DNA of 64,000 nucleotides from Chlorops oryzae (Eukaryota; Arthropoda; Insecta; Diptera; Chloropidae), in the NCBI GenBank assembly GCA_020466095.1, contig CM035807.1, positions 34,352,039-34,416,038 of the forward strand. The letters run 5' to 3'. The translations under genes and the position numbers were made by a program. Positions 36,858-50,300 of this stretch are shown here, one piece after another. Each line of letters starts with the position of its first letter. The first letter of the stretch is position 1. The notes under the pieces were generated by a model. It saw nothing but the letters and a program-made list of their open reading frames with translations, searched no databases and was not told the DNA's origin.

Positions 36858-37762
36858 TAGAGTTGTAAAATTTAAGAAAAAATCGATTTTCGATTAATCG
36901 AAGACCTGCATAGTTATAAATCGATGTTGGATGATTAATTGAAGCAATAAATAGATTAAATCGTTTTATTTTTCATTTTTTCCAAACCTATTTATAATGC
37001 CTATTTTTTGTATTCTGAAGTTTATAAAATAACAGAGTAACAGTATTTTTAAAAATATTCCTTCGCGAATGGGGTAAAAGTCGAAAAATAACAGTTGCCG
37101 TTCAACGCAACTACAAAGGGGAATTGCCAAAAAAAACGAAGAGCAAGATTGACTTATGTTTAAGCAGTCAATCAATAATTGAGGTCTTTTACACTGTAGA
37201 AGTTGCAGATCGGAGGAGGAAGAAGAAACAGCAAGCCACCTCATGTGTCACTGCCCGAGTCTGGCCAGGAGAAAATCCAGGCTGCTCGACTCCTTCTTCT
37301 TCTCCTCCCTCGCCGAGCTAACATCTGTTGGAATAAAAGGCATGGCTCGCTTCATAAATGAGTCTAACTGGCCCCACCAAAGGTGAAACTAGGAAGGCAT
37401 GCCTTCCCTCGTGGTATCACAACGGGCCCATATGCGGCCTAAGTGTGTCTCCTTAAAGGGGCCAGCCACCCTAACCTAACCTTACCTGACGCTAGTCAAT
37501 TAATGATATTCAATTATAGTTCTGTTCACTTTTGGAGGTGCATTCAGAAGAATTGACCATCAATTTCTGTATTTTTTCCATTTTTACATATCGTTTTGCT
37601 CATATTTTAAACATTTTCCAGAGTTTCCAAAAAAATTTAACATCGAAAGAAGAAATCGATTTTATTAAAAATCGAAAAAAACATAATCGATTCTAAAAAA
37701 ATCGATCGAAAGCCAAAAAAATCGATTAAATCGAAACTTTGAATGTTTTTTTTACAACCCTA
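36858..37762. mobile_element. hAT-type non-autonomous element with exact 8-bp target duplication
   Basis: The left end is TAGAGTTGTAAAA and the right end on the opposite strand is TAGGGTTGTAAAA (12 of 13 bases equal). CTCAGAAG flanks it on both sides (36850-36857 and 37763-37770), the 8-bp duplication expected of hAT transposases. Just inside both ends are ATCGATT/AATCGAT palindromes. The 905 bp include an inserted LINE 3' end (about 37195-37488), so the original element was shorter. No hAT transposase frame remains, so movement would have depended on a transposase made elsewhere. Confidence 0.85.
37195..37488 (+). pseudogene. LINE (I/LOA/Jockey-like group) C-terminal ORF2 fragment plus 3' UTR
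   Basis: The frame 37195-37386 reads CRSCRSEEEEETASHLMCHC, then PSLARRKSRLL, then FINESNW and a stop. The pattern C..C..E.ETA.H.(L/M)C.CP.L..RR is the cysteine-rich C terminus after the RNase H region of insect non-LTR retrotransposons. The frame breaks upstream (in-frame TGA just before), so only the end survives. The 3' UTR contains GTGGTATCACAACGGGCCC and CGGCCTAAGTGTG and ends with CCCTAACCTAACCTTACC (37469-37487). It sits inside the hAT-type element (36858-37762). The clade is not decided. Confidence 0.8.
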
Positions 37763-37814
37763 CTCAGAAGTATTCTCTGAAAATAGCCAGATATTAATTT
37801 TTTATTTTCGTTTT

Positions 37815-37879
37815 TGTGAAAAAATTTTCTCTGTGTAACATTAATAGATACATAAAACATTTTTTGGGATTCCTTGTTT
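37815..37879 (-). repeat. AACAAGGAA / ACACAGAGAAAATTTTTTCAC dispersed repeat, copy 3
   Basis: Read on the minus strand: AAACAAGGAATCCC, then TTACACAGAGAAAATTTTTT and CAC. It matches the copies at 29301 and 33751. The hAT-type element at 36858-37762 is immediately adjacent and may have inserted into this older repeat. Confidence 0.5.
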
Positions 37880-40165
37880 TATTAACTATCAATTGTCATT
37901 TTTATTATCTTTATCGTAACTAGTTTTTGAACTATAAAATTTTAAAAAAGTGCTTACTAAAAAGGATTTATCAAGGAATTTCAAAGCCACTCTGTCTTAG
38001 CAACTCAAAACTCAGTGTCAACAGGTTTTTTAGGCAGTAGGTACCTATAGAAAAATCAACAAAATTTTAAAACCTTTTTCGCTTTTTCTAAAAGAAGTCG
38101 CCTCTTATTGTCAATGGGGGATACAATATTAAAGATGTCCCTATGCTGCCACTTGGCGAAAAGAAAATTCAGTCTCCCTTCGACTTTAACCAGACTAAAC
38201 TCGGAAATCAGTCGATTATTATTAATGAAATTTTGACTTAACACCCACCAAATAACCAAGGCGTAGGTATCCACTCCCCATTAGGAAATTGACCCCCTTC
38301 ATAATCTGAAGGGAAATGCCAGCCGAAGAGCACGAAATGTGTAAGTATGCATATAAAGCTAAAAGGCTTTAGTCAGGCTCATTAGAACAGCTATGCCCAA
38401 TATAAGCGCTTTAAAATTTCGTTGAAAGATTTAATGAATTTTCCCGAAGCAACCACACAAATAAATACATAAACACATATGGATATTTTCTCTCACTCAC
38501 ACACAAAGAAAGCAGCGCGTCACTGCACGTTCAACATTTTAGTTCGCTTCCGTCTCGTCACTGTCATCGCCACCGTCATCGTCAGCTTTCGCTGCTGCTG
38601 TCATCGACAGTGTCATCATAGTCGTCATCATCAACATCGTCATCATCATCCCCATCCCCATCCCCATCATTATCATCATTATTATTATTATTATTGCCAT
38701 TAAAAGCGAACGGCATTAACCTTAAAACAATAAACAAGCTTTCCGAAGAAAGCTCGATGTTATAGCCGCAAGAATATAGAAAATCGCTGCGGAATATTCA
38801 TAGAAAATTCCTTGGTTTTCCTCAAATAATATCGTTTCAACTAAACGCCATCAAATGTTTAACTCACACCGTCTTGCACATACATAGAACGCTTGAATGT
38901 TGGGTTGACTGCGCTGGTAACAATGTAATATGCAAATCCCATGGTAATTAAGACTTGTGAGCATGTCATTCCCAACGCTGCCATCGCTTCCTTTTTCTTT
39001 TGCCATATCCCTTAGTGCACTGCAGTATCCGAACCCCGTACTTAAGCCCCATCCGCCCCATAAACTCACAGCCGAACATTTAAGCGAACTGAGCGTCCCT
39101 CGGCGTCTGTCATCATGTTCGCTGTGGCCGTGTTTGTGGTGCTAAGAGATGCTTTTATGTTGCCATCATCATAGGTACTCTTCGGCAGAAATATCTAGAC
39201 ACAAGATGCGGCAAGAAGTCTACGGTTTATGAATTTAGTGGTTTACCAACAGATTCGTCTCAAAAAAGGGATGTTTTGGTTTTTTTGTTTGTTAATTTTT
39301 CACTTCCTTGTTCTTCGCGTTTCGCTTTCCATTTTTGTCTTTCCTCTTTACTTCCGTTCGGTCGTCATTTTGCTCTCATATTCTTCGAGGTGCTGCCAAG
39401 TATGTATCGCCGCCGTCGCGTCATATGAGCCGAAATGACATGCTGTCAAGCCATGAGAGCGTCTACGTCTACTCCATCGCGGTGAGGCACTTAAAGTTTC
39501 TTAATTTGTATTTTATACACGATATGGGCGTATTTAATTAAGAAATTGCGTTTATGCTTTAAACGCTTAAATGTTTCACGTTCACGAAGAGGGATTTTTA
39601 TATATATATATATATATATATTTTATTTTGCTGATCTTTTCTTTTTTTTTCTAATGAGAAAAGGAAACTTTTACGAGTTTTGGGTTGTTTAAAATTTGAG
39701 ATAAAAAGCTTAGAGGATCCCTTTTTGATATGTTTAGTAATAAAATTGTTCTTATTAAAGAAAATTAAGGTTGAAGTCATAAAATAGTTATGTCGAGACA
39801 CCCTTCATTAAGGTACTTTGGCATAATGGGGTACAATCAAACCTCATATTTGTCGTTGTTGAAGAGATCTAATGAGAAGAACTTTTGATGATGGTAAGCT
39901 CATAAATCCACAGATACGGAATGAAGACTGTTCGAGGCCCAATGAGATAAGGTTTCATTGTTGCTAGGGAAAACTTTTCTAAAGCAACTCTCTCTTCTAA
40001 AGCCTTGGATTAGTGTTCAAACACTGTGAAGAGGACAGGAATTACAACTTCATAAATTCTCATCGTCCTTGTTGTTTTCACAATTAATGATTTCGGGATA
40101 AACTTCGTTTTCGTTGAAGAACTTTGTTTAAAATAAGGTAGGTTGGAAGAGGGTCTTTATCAGAT
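37880..40165. other. no gene recognised
   Basis: Contains CATCATCAT/CCCATC and ATT trinucleotide runs (about 38570-38700) and (TA)n (39598-39622). A His-rich frame over 38479-38703 is made by the CAT/CAC repeats. No splice-supported exon was found. Confidence 0.45.
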
Positions 40166-41090
<925 letters not shown>

Positions 41091-43830
41091 GACAGGGACA
41101 TCGAGAGAGTTCAAGAGAGATATAAATGACCAGAGAAAAAACCCCCAAATCCCGGGGCCCGAAATTAATTTTAACGTATCCGGTCCTTTTACAAATTTTT
41201 TCAGGCAGCTATTCATGGGGAAAGTAAATAATGTAAGGTTTGATGCCATCTATTCTAAGATTCAATATGGAGTTTTCACCTTTGTCATTGCACTGCGAGT
41301 ATTAACAGGCCTTTATGGTTGACTAAGCTAGGATTCAAACAACGTTTTTAATCGATCCTCTGTGAATGTCTTTTAAACTTAAAGACTTCGATAAAAGTGT
41401 TCACAGAAAGCTCCTGTATTTCTCTTTGAGTCCCATTCTAGCATAAACGAAGATTTTTACTCGCTTTTTGTACCAAATCGGAATTAAATTTCCCTTGGAC
41501 CCAATCGCACTCCCAGCCCCTTGTGATATTCGTATTCAAATTGTCTGGAATGCAAAGTGATTGCTTATTTTTCAATGATATTTTTCCGATTGTTGTGGTG
41601 AAAAACAAAATTTCGATTGCAACACAGAAAAACACGATTGTTTTTTTACAACTGGCTGCCATCGATGATTAATACCAAAAGATTTTAGCATTCCATGACT
41701 GCGCGCGCGATAACGCACCACGGCGAAGGTAAACTTTTTTATTTTATATCCAATTTTAAGTGCTGCCATGCGTAAAATTGCAAGCTGACATCTTCTCAAA
41801 AAAAAAAAAAAAACAATGCATTTCCATACCCACAGGACTGTGCATGTATGAATGCGAAGTGTGAGTGTGTGGCAAGTTAGACCAAAGAGTTTTTCAATGA
41901 AGACTTTAAAGGGAAAAATTATTACGGTCCCGTAAAAATCGGTGGCGACAAAGTGGTCCCTTACAAAAAAAAAAAAAAATTAAAATAAATCTGCCAAACT
42001 TTGGAACGGCTTAAAGCGCAGAGCAACTCTGCAATGGTCGACGCCAATACCCATTCATGATTTCTTCTTTCAATGCGTGTTTGCGCCCGTAAAAATTCGT
42101 CTCAAAGATAAGCAAAGTCTTTTGTGTCCCCCATTGCCTTTTTTTATGACAAAGAAAACGAAAGAAAAAGAGAAAAGCGCACAAACACGGAAAGAAATGA
42201 AATGAATTGAGTCATCATAAAAAGAATTTATGATTTTATTTTTCAACACTAAAACGGAATGAAAAAAAAAAACAATAGGGAAAACAAAAATAAAAACCTG
42301 AACAAGAGCTAAAATGCACATACAAGCGCCTCCGCTTAAGCTCCATATTAATGCGATGATAAAGGCGGAAACGGAAATGCGCACGCTAAGTTAGTCTGAA
42401 GTCATCTTAAATGCGTGGAATCTCGTTGGCAGTGACTTATGCGCTCTCTGGAATGGAATTCGCAACAACAAGACAAACAAAAAAACTAAAAAATAAAAAC
42501 AAAAACAAAAAAATAGTAAAATAAAGGACTAAAAAATAAAATGACAGTCAGACAACAAGTTTGAGAAATGGCAAAAATACGCAGGTGAGGAAACGATTTT
42601 ATGATGAAATAAATTTACGCGTTATTTACGAAAAAGAATAACGTCATAAATATTTGCAACTGCAAAAGGGTAAAGTTTTCGGTGGGCATTGCTGTGTTTT
42701 TATTTTTATTTTTTTCTTGCCGTATCATAAGTTGTGGCTTGGAAACGCCTAATGCCGAAGGACTCGAGAAGACGAGACGCGACAAATGCGACAAAATGCA
42801 GCAGCCAGCAGTTGCGCGGGCGGTCGAAAATGAAGTTCGGCTATCCCTCGACTTTGCTCGAAGTTAAATCTTGTTATGGGAATTTCAAACGACTACAAGT
42901 GGCATTTGAAAGTTCCTTTGTAACTTTGCCGTTTTCTCGTGAAAAAGAAAAAAACAAAAAACAAAAAAAAAAAACCAAAAACTTTTCAGTACTTTATTTT
43001 CCTGCTCGTACTTGCCCCTCTTGCGCCCGCACATAGTTTTTGAACTTTAGCTATGAAACATGCCTTTATATGAAATTTATTTCCACTATAAGAATTTATT
43101 TTTATTTCTTTTTATATTTTTTATTTCCTATTTTCTTCTTGTTTATCATTTCTGCGATGCTCTTGAGAGAACTTGCTGCGACACTGAGTGCTTTATAAAG
43201 GCTCGGATGAAGGGAGCAGTGAATTGGGACTCGAAAAACAATGCAATATATTTTATTGAGAGACATTTTTTTGGTTAATATCATTTTGGCTCAACGGAGA
43301 CCAATTTTTATTTTTTAATTGGTTTCATGAATTTAGTAGAGCCAACAGTTGAAAGCTGAGTCCTTCATTTCTTGTATATCATAGAGCAACGCTACAAAAA
43401 AGTATGCTATGGTTTTAGCAACGATCTGCAAATATCAGAGGACATTCTTGTCTAGGTATGAATGTTTTCATCCTTTTACCCGTTTTGATCATAAGTTGGA
43501 ATTAGGGATCGTTGTCTTCAACCCGGATAATTAATTTTGAAAGTTGAAACCCTCGAATACATACGTATATATTCTATTCCTTTAGTCTCCATGCCACTTT
43601 AACTAATCAAATACCTTTGCTATCTTCGAATTTTTCGAACCTTTTCATATAAAATTAATAAGCCTGGGTTCAGTTCTCCTGAAGACTAACATTTAAAGTT
43701 TAATCCACCAAAACGTTTACACTGGGTTGAAAACTATGAGTCTAGATGTACAGATGATAATATCTTTTTTTGTGAAGAACGTTTTCAAGACGCTGTCAGC
43801 TGCATAAGGGGAGCCGAAAGGATATAAATA
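41091..43830. other. no gene recognised
   Basis: AT-rich DNA with A-runs and one more GC-rich patch (42730-42870). No exon or RNA gene could be supported. Confidence 0.4.
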
Positions 43831-44001
43831 CAGTGGAAACTTTCTATAATAAAATTCAAGGAAGCGGAAAAAGTAATTTAACATAGAGAGAACTCGTCAT
43901 AAGAATAAAAAGGGACTAAGAATGTAGTGAAAAAACCTTGGGTAGATTCGCTATAGAGGCAAATTCCTTATAGAGGAGTTCGTTAAAGAGAGTTTTGACT
44001 G
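43831..44001 (-). mobile_element. pogo/Tigger-like MITE, copy A
   Basis: The ends are CAGTGGAAACTTTCTATAAT (left) and, inverted, CAGTCAAAACTCTCTTTAAC (right). TA lies before the left end and CA (decayed TA) after the right. At 171 bp it has no coding room. Words such as TATAGAGG and GTTAAAGAG are typical of this kind of MITE. It is the opposite orientation of copy B at 44201-44345, with the G-type and C-type ends swapped. Confidence 0.65.
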
Positions 44002-44012
44002 CAAATATAAAA

Positions 44013-44050
44013 TATGTGGCAAAAGCCGTTGGCATGACCTTATTTGGGTT
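44013..44050 (-). mobile_element. solo end of the AATAAGGCC-family repeat
   Basis: On the minus strand, ACCCAAATAAGGTCATGCCA continues ACGGCTTTTGCCACAT. This matches the left end of the repeat at 16556-17440 (CCCAAATAAGGCCATGCTAA, CGGTTTCTGCCACAT). Only this end is present, between two MITEs. Confidence 0.6.
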
Positions 44051-44200
44051 ACCTACCTTACATTGGACAACTTGTGGGAAAATAGGTTTGGGGAGGAATC
44101 GAAATTTTGACTCATTAAAATATGAATTTCTCGAGGCTTAGGACAATTACGTGAACTAGCAACTATGATGAGTCTTTGAACTATCGTCAGGCAAAATATA

Positions 44201-44345
44201 CAGTCGAAAGACTCTATAACGAATTTATCTCTATAGCGATTGTTCTTTAGACATTTCCATTACGTTCTTAGAGATTTTTTCCGCTTATAACGAGTTCTCT
44301 TTATAATGAATTATTTGTAAATTTCTCTAAGGAGAGTTTCCACTG
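44201..44345 (+). mobile_element. pogo/Tigger-like MITE, copy B
   Basis: The left end CAGTCGAAAGACTCTATAAC and right end (inverted) CAGTGGAAACTCTCCTTAG are flanked by TA on both sides (44199-44200, 44346-44347). It is 145 bp with no coding room. The internal words TATAACGAGTTCTC and TATAATGAATT resemble other pogo-like MITEs. Confidence 0.7.
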
Positions 44346-47300
44346 TATCCTCTTGAAGTATCTCTAAAGAGGGAAACCAATATTTATCCGAACAGCTACC
44401 AAAAAAAAAGGGGAAAAATTGAGACCATCAAATTGGTTCCCAAATAAAGACGGATAATGCCAAAGCTTATAGCCTTGAGTTTAATTTTCTTTCTGGTTTT
44501 ATTGCATTTAAATAGTCCTACTAACATTCAATCCACTTCTGCTCTCCCTCTTTCTTTTTATTCTTATCTTTCCTCGAACGTTAAATTTACTTCTTTTAAA
44601 CTACAAGTCGCACGTTCTTAGTAGGATAAAGTTCTTTTCTGCATTTCTACATTTCTGATTTAGTTCAAAAGTTGAAAGTTCCGAATGGAGGTGAAAGCAA
44701 AGCAGAGAAGAGCCTCCAACTCGGAAAGTTTTTCTATGCATTTTTTCTTACTTTTTTTTTATAAATTCTCTTCTTTTTTGCGCTCACTTCTCACACAGCA
44801 GGATGACCCAATGGCAACCCATTTTGGATTTTTTCTCCAAGTTTTTTTTTACATTTTTTTTTTTTAAATTTTTTAATTTTTTTATGCTCTTCTTTCGTAT
44901 AAATATGCGAAGTGAGATGTTAACGGCTTTATCTTTTCTTGTTTGCACAGTTAATTCCATATTTTTCGTCATAAATTATTTGAAAAAGTAATGCGCTCCA
45001 TTAAAAAAGTTATGCCATGATTTTCCAAAGCATTGAAAGCTTTCACCATTGACGCAAACAATCGAGCAAGCAGACAGACAAACATGCAGGCAGACAAGCA
45101 TGCGTACATACAAAATAATTCCTTGTTCTTCTATCTACATACATTCATACTTACATATGTATGTATGTGTGTAACTTAAGAGATTAACCAGAAACTTACT
45201 AAAAGGCGTTAGCTGATTCATTAAAGATTTTGATCGCTTCAATTAAAATAGGCACACCCACACGTGTCACGGCGAGCTCACACACACATGGGGGAAGCCG
45301 CACAGTGTCACGTCTCCATACATTTTTTGGAAAAAAAATAGAAGGACGATATACTGTCATCATCATCATCATTATTATTAAATAAAACGTAATTTTCCAA
45401 TTCTTTGCACAATTGTTTTTTTCTCGTGCACAGTTTTCTATATTTGTGAACTTGTGGTTCAGAGGATAGCAACAAATACTTAAAAACATCAATGTTATTT
45501 TTTCTGCAGAATATTATCTGGCATTGTGTAATTATGTTCCTATTTTACAAGCAACATGTCATGATCAATTTTAATAATTTTCATTTGAAATGCACTTACA
45601 CTCAAACGTGTTTCGAAAGACGAGTTTAGCCAATTCCAGTATTTGGTAAGGAGCCGCTCTTTGTATCGTTTGCAGCTATTCCAGCAAGTGTAAAATTGCA
45701 AACTAATTATCCTTACTCTTTCTTTTAGGTAATCTTCATCAAAATTTTCATTTCTTTCATTTTTGAAAATTGAAAACTGTTCGCTTTGCTTTTCTGTTGT
45801 TGTTTTGTGGGAACCTTGATCCAAACGTGAAACAAATCGACTTTGCTTTTAACTCCGTTGTTGTATATGTATAGAAAAACGCTCTTATTACGAACGTGGA
45901 ACAAATTGGCAAGCCTTTCTTTTTACTCCGATGTTATTCTACTGTACTTATTGCAACAATATCTCTATAAATTACGAACGAGGGCAAATTGAGGAAATTC
46001 AATTTTAAATTAAACTTTGTTTCAAATTAATTCAACTTGTTATTCTTTACTTTAAACAATACAGTTAACGTATAATAAACAAACTTAGAATTAATAAAGG
46101 TAACCTGGTAGTACTTACTTTATATTTTAATTTGACATATGTATTAAACTTAATGCTCGGATCACAACTCACAAGTACAGAGCAACTAAAGCATAAGTAA
46201 TTATATTGAAGTTTTTGTACGTAAACAACAATTTCCATAACTTCGAAGTTTGAGAGCATGCTGTGGGGCAATGGCCAAACATATTGACATAATTCTCTTT
46301 GATTTTTCTTAATATGAATATTATCTATCGGAATTCATAAAATTATTTTAACAATTCGAACCTCGATTTTTGGCATTTTTTTCCGCTCACGTGACACTGT
46401 GCGCCGCGTCATCAGTCGGTTTGTTGGTTACTCTCATTTAATGCCGCTTTCATTACAGTCATTATCCGCTATTTTATTTGTACGCTTTATCTTAAGTATT
46501 TAAGCACCATCTAAAGACTAAAAATCAACGATGTTTTCACTGAATGTGCCTCAGCCTCCGCCTCTGCCACTGCCTCTGAGTGTGGCCCTGTTTGTTTGCG
46601 TGTGCATGGGTGAACGCAAATATATGCTTTACGAATTCATATTGCCAGCACCGAGGGCAATTCTAAAGGCGTTTTTCAACATTTCGCCTTGACAGCCTCG
46701 AGGGGTCGGTTTTGATAGAAATCTTGTAAATAACAACTTTTCGCCTCAATAAAATCTAAGAACCATAGAAAAATACCAACAAAAAAGCTCGGTTCTTTTT
46801 TTCTTACCTCCTTAACATTCCTTATTCAGAGCTGAATGCAAATACCTGTTTACCTTCAACTATTTTTGGCTCGTCTCCCTTCATTTTGATGTTTTATTTC
46901 ATTCGTTTTTTTATTTTTCATTTTTTTCTCCCTTTTATTTTTGATGCGACTCGTGCTCTATTCTGATGTGACACAAATTTGTTTCATATCCGCCGTGCGA
47001 CATGAGTTGATGTCGTAAATAAAATCATTCATACAAGGATGGAAATCGCGCTTTGAATTGGCTGGTGATTAATGCATTTTTGATGACGAACGAATTGCAA
47101 CAACGTCGCATCGGTTAGAAGTGATCTGAATGAAAACCACAAAATATAATAAAAATTTGTGGGGATGAAAATATCGAACGACACCTAACACAGAATTATT
47201 TGTAGGTCAAGAGCATTTCGCGTTAACCCATGTGACCCAATTGTGTCTATGAAAAGGATCAATATATAAGCGGAACTGACGAATTGTTGGGTGCTTCACT

Positions 47301-50300
47301 ATGAAATATTTGGGCATAAATTAGTTAAACCTCTCATGTGTATTATTTCTTCTCAAATTTTGTTTTAAGAAGAAATATGGACACAATGTGGAGGGAGACC
47401 TGTTTGAAAGCGAAAATTATAAATTTTTGTAAAATGGAAAACTTAAAATGGATGCTTCTGAACAGGATATAAGGATCAATCCGAATTTTCTTCAATCCAC
47501 TAAGGAACCGCGAGTGTAAGAGACATTTTCCAAGTCCACACATTGTCGTACATATAAAGAAATATTGTGGTATCGCGAAGGGGGACTCATATATGTAGGA
47601 CGACCTTCGCAAGAAAGGAAGCACGTTGAATTTTCAGTTCATTATGAGGGCTCACATTCCGAAAAAGTATTCATAAATGACTCATTTGGAACTCGAAATA
47701 TTGGTTGGCACACCCCAAAAAAAAGCCAAAGTATCACACCAAGGGGTCGCACTGTACGTCCTACTGCATGATTTCGGGGTCGCTGGATACTCATTTGATG
47801 TCTATATGGAGTAAAATCGGGCATTGTGGAACCGCTCTTTTTGTTCGGGGAATAGCGTGCAAACTACAAATCTGATCTTATTCAAACCTTATTATTTTGA
47901 AAGGGTGAAACATTGGGCATATGAAACAAAAGAATAGGAACAGAGTGATGGCCCACCAAAAATTAATAAAATAAAATATGAAGCAACCCGAAAATGCTAC
48001 ATGAAGTTTTGGTTTTGCCATAATCTCATAATAGGGACCGATAACCTTCACTCGAGGACGCTTGCTTGAGTTTGTAGCTAAATCAGTTGTGTGTTTTTTC
48101 TTTCTTCCAGATGTCTGGAACGATCTGCTCCATTTTACTACCTTCAATATTTCAAAAGCTTTAATGAGTATTCTCGTTTTACCGTAATGCCTACGTGCAA
48201 TTTAATACCCCTAGGATAATCGCCGAATATGCGGAATTGAATATTAGTCATGGAACAAAACAACCAAGATACCCGGAAGCACACCTGCACAGGTCAGCAT
48301 GCGTCAGCAGGCCCATGACACCGTCCCCGAAGAACACACCAGCGTCTGCAGAGCGCAGACTTAGGTTAAAAAAAATTAGCATATAAGCTTTGTTTTTTTA
48401 ACTAAGAAGTCAGTTGATCACTTTTCGCTTTTCCGTTAAAATAATCGTTAAAATATTCGGTCCGATAATCGAGTGCAGGATTCCGGTGAAATCCCCACAA
48501 CATCCTCCGATTAAAAATTAAAACATAACAAAACCCTGACAGCACTTCATCCAGTCTCACCTAGAATTTCTTCCACATTTTTATTTATTTATTTAGTTTA
48601 TTTTATTGTAACTTCGATCGTTTTGAATGCCATGCGAGGGGCGTGCGATGTCCTGTTCCGATTTCATGAGGCTCATGGGAAAAGGAGCTGCTTATAATTA
48701 CTAACGTAAGGCCATAAAAAATAATTAAACCGGAACATGCGTGAGAAATATGTACGCGGGACCATTACCGGTCTCCCTACACCATAAATATTATCCGGCT
48801 TTATTCATATTTATAGCGTTTTTCGTGCGAACTGCGGAAGAAAAAACAATAATAAAAAATATAAAAAAAACCAAACAGGGAGCAAAAAGAAATGGACAAA
48901 ATCAAACGAATGTTGCCTGGCGATGATGAAAAATTTTTTTCTTCCTTTTTCCCCCTCGCCCACCGCCCTTTTTTTAGTTTTTTTTTATTAAAAATTTTTT
49001 TTAATTTATTTTTTTTTTTTCTTAGAGCGATCGACCACAAAATGCGAACGAATTTCAACTCCAGGTGAAACTTTGACTGGATGTGAAAAGCATGCATGGC
49101 AGAAATTAGACACCGAACCGCTGCGGCGAGCCAAAAATGCCAAAAACGAAGCCAGGAAGGAGTTTTTGAAATGCAACTCAGACATTTATGAAAATCCATA
49201 AATTTCAAGTAAAAAACTCCGAGTGCATTCGAGTGATAAATCATTTTGTTAAATTCCACTGAAAAATTCTATTAATGAACTGCTAGCCAAGCCACGCGCA
49301 TCGAATACGGTGAGCACTGTGAAAATTCTTTGCCGTTTTTCACTGTTTTCGTGGCGATTTTTTTTCCATAGTTTTACTTTTTCTCAATTTTTTTTTCATC
49401 CCCCCGCCCACTATTTTTTTTTTTAAGTTTTTCCTTGCACTTGCTGCTGCCTTATCTCCCTCGATAATTTGTGTCATAAATTTCAACGCCTGGAATTAAA
49501 AATGACAGTGCTGAGAGTACACTCGAGCACATCGAGCTCTCTCGATGCGAGATGGAGATGGAGCGATAGAGCGATAGAGTGTGAGAGATAGAGGACGCAA
49601 GAGAGTTGGGCCATGGTCCAGTGGGGCGGGTTAAAATTAGAAGAAAACTTGTTGGTCAAACAACAAAAGCCATTAATTCTACTAACGAAGCGAATGAAAA
49701 GCATAAACTTCGAAGCAAACCAAAAAGTGCAACTTTCGCATTCGATCAGTGAGTGCATTTATCTGCTTTAAGGCGAAAGGCACCAAGGAACATGTTGGAC
49801 AGGTTGGTTGGATGGTAGAATGGGCGAACTTATACCTCGAGGGACCTTCAAGGTGTAATTAAATGACTTAAGATCATTGGGGAAAATTGTTGAAAAGTTT
49901 CAACTCGTTTATGGAAGTGTATGAATTTTCGTTGACGTGAACTTTGAGTGCGTAAATTGCAAAGTTTTCGAATTTTTATGAAGGATATGAAAATCATCCT
50001 TATCCTGAAGTTTGCACCATCGTTATCATTATCAAAATCCATTGATTGCTAAAAGCTCAAAAGAGATTTTATATTATTATTATTACTAATTTTTTTTATT
50101 TTTTTTTTTGAAATGTCAAGCCGAACTTGCTCCTCCAATTGCACTCATTTGAACTTTTACTTTTCGAAGCGACCCCTTCTTTATGCTGTTGGCCGATCGT
50201 ACAGGAAGTCAACTTCGCGTTTAAATGTACAAATAAATTTGCATTAATGAAATTCCTCTTTGACGCAAAAGTAAAAGGAAAGCCAACTAAGAAGCGGAAT

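Noticed and set aside
37124..37321. 65-residue plus frame overlapping the LINE fragment
   Set aside because: It is a shifted frame; the frame from 37195 to 37386 gives the LINE C-terminal cysteine motif instead.
45540..45824. 94-residue minus frame that might resemble a small DNA-binding domain
   Set aside because: A donor-like GTAAGT follows, but no family could be recognised and a degenerate repeat overlaps its start; support is too thin.
48195..48386. 63-residue plus frame with Pro/Ser/Ala-rich end
   Set aside because: Composition is slightly exon-like, but there is no convincing acceptor and donor pair and no recognised family.
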